A stretch of 64,000 nucleotides of DNA from Streptomyces wedmorensis (GTDB lineage Bacteria > Actinomycetota > Actinomycetes > Streptomycetales > Streptomycetaceae). Shown piece by piece: positions 63,946 through 64,000 of the stretch (within the stretch, counting starts at the first letter, position 1; each line of letters begins with the position of its first letter). The notes below the pieces were generated by a model. It searched no databases. It saw only the letters and a list, made by a program, of their open reading frames with translations, and was not told the origin of the DNA. Location of the stretch: NCBI RefSeq assembly GCF_000716445.1, contig NZ_JNWK01000037.1:13990-77989 (forward strand), in the 5' to 3' direction. The position numbers and the translations under genes are program-made.

Positions 63946-64000
63946 GGGTGAGGAAGTCACAGGGTACATGGGGCGGGGGTGGGTGGGGCAAACCGGTGTG

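Overview
The window is about 72% GC with dense genes, GTG/ATG starts, many start/stop overlaps and strong third-position GC bias. Several proteins are of types I know mainly from Streptomyces (a SCO2322-type secreted protein, DUF4259, DUF6578, the aggregation-promoting-factor domain), so it is most likely a Streptomyces chromosome segment. Assignments come from reading motifs and remembered family sequences; no search was run.

Layout. 1-3.1 kb: Nif3-like fragment, siderophore-binding lipoprotein with an iron box, a hypothetical protein and a 44-aa protein. 3.1-6.1 kb: SDR / zinc ADH / MaoC hydratase operon. 6.3-9.7 kb: ABC exporter plus two-component pair. 10.1-13.5 kb: SCP-x thiolase and a fused acyl-CoA dehydrogenase. 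13.6-22.8 kb: mixed housekeeping and envelope genes, including a lipoprotein amidase and an F420-dependent oxidoreductase. 22.9-27.0 kb: glycosyltransferase / methyltransferase / alpha-barrel operon divergent from a KstR-like TetR gene. 27.1-28.9 kb: three tandem lipoproteins. 28.9-31.8 kb: ferredoxin and aldehyde dehydrogenase, divergent from an MBL-fold hydrolase. 31.9-37.8 kb: cobalamin-riboswitch operon with two surface proteins and an ECF transporter. 38.2-42.6 kb: small secreted protein, nitronate monooxygenase-like enzyme, and the divergent fadA5/cyp125 pair. 42.6-57.8 kb: mixed genes including a serpin, a MhuD-like haem-degrading enzyme, an MFS exporter, a secreted HNH nuclease and a GntR regulator. 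58-64 kb: decayed accessory tail (a damaged flavoprotein-TPR fusion, pentapeptide-repeat, SUKH and DUF6578 proteins, an integrase remnant) ending at tRNA-Val(TAC).

The main theme is a dispersed steroid side-chain degradation set. CYP125, the FadE34-like dehydrogenase, the Rv3538-like hydratase, the Hsd4A-like dehydrogenase and FadA5 would cover terminal oxidation and a beta-oxidation round. The KstR-like regulator is in the same window, and six sites match TNNAACNNGTTNNA fully or with one mismatch. A second palindrome, CTGAYGNNNCRTCAG (one imperfect copy per arm allowed), lies close to these sites in four of its five occurrences and may mark another regulator. Ring-degradation genes, an Mce4 importer and a sterol CoA ligase are not in the window.

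The second theme is cobalamin uptake. A cobalamin riboswitch precedes a secreted alpha/alpha-barrel protein, a second anchored secreted protein, and CbiQ, fused CbiO-CbiO and S components, which overlap start to stop. The tail near tRNA-Val looks like the eroded remains of an integrated element.
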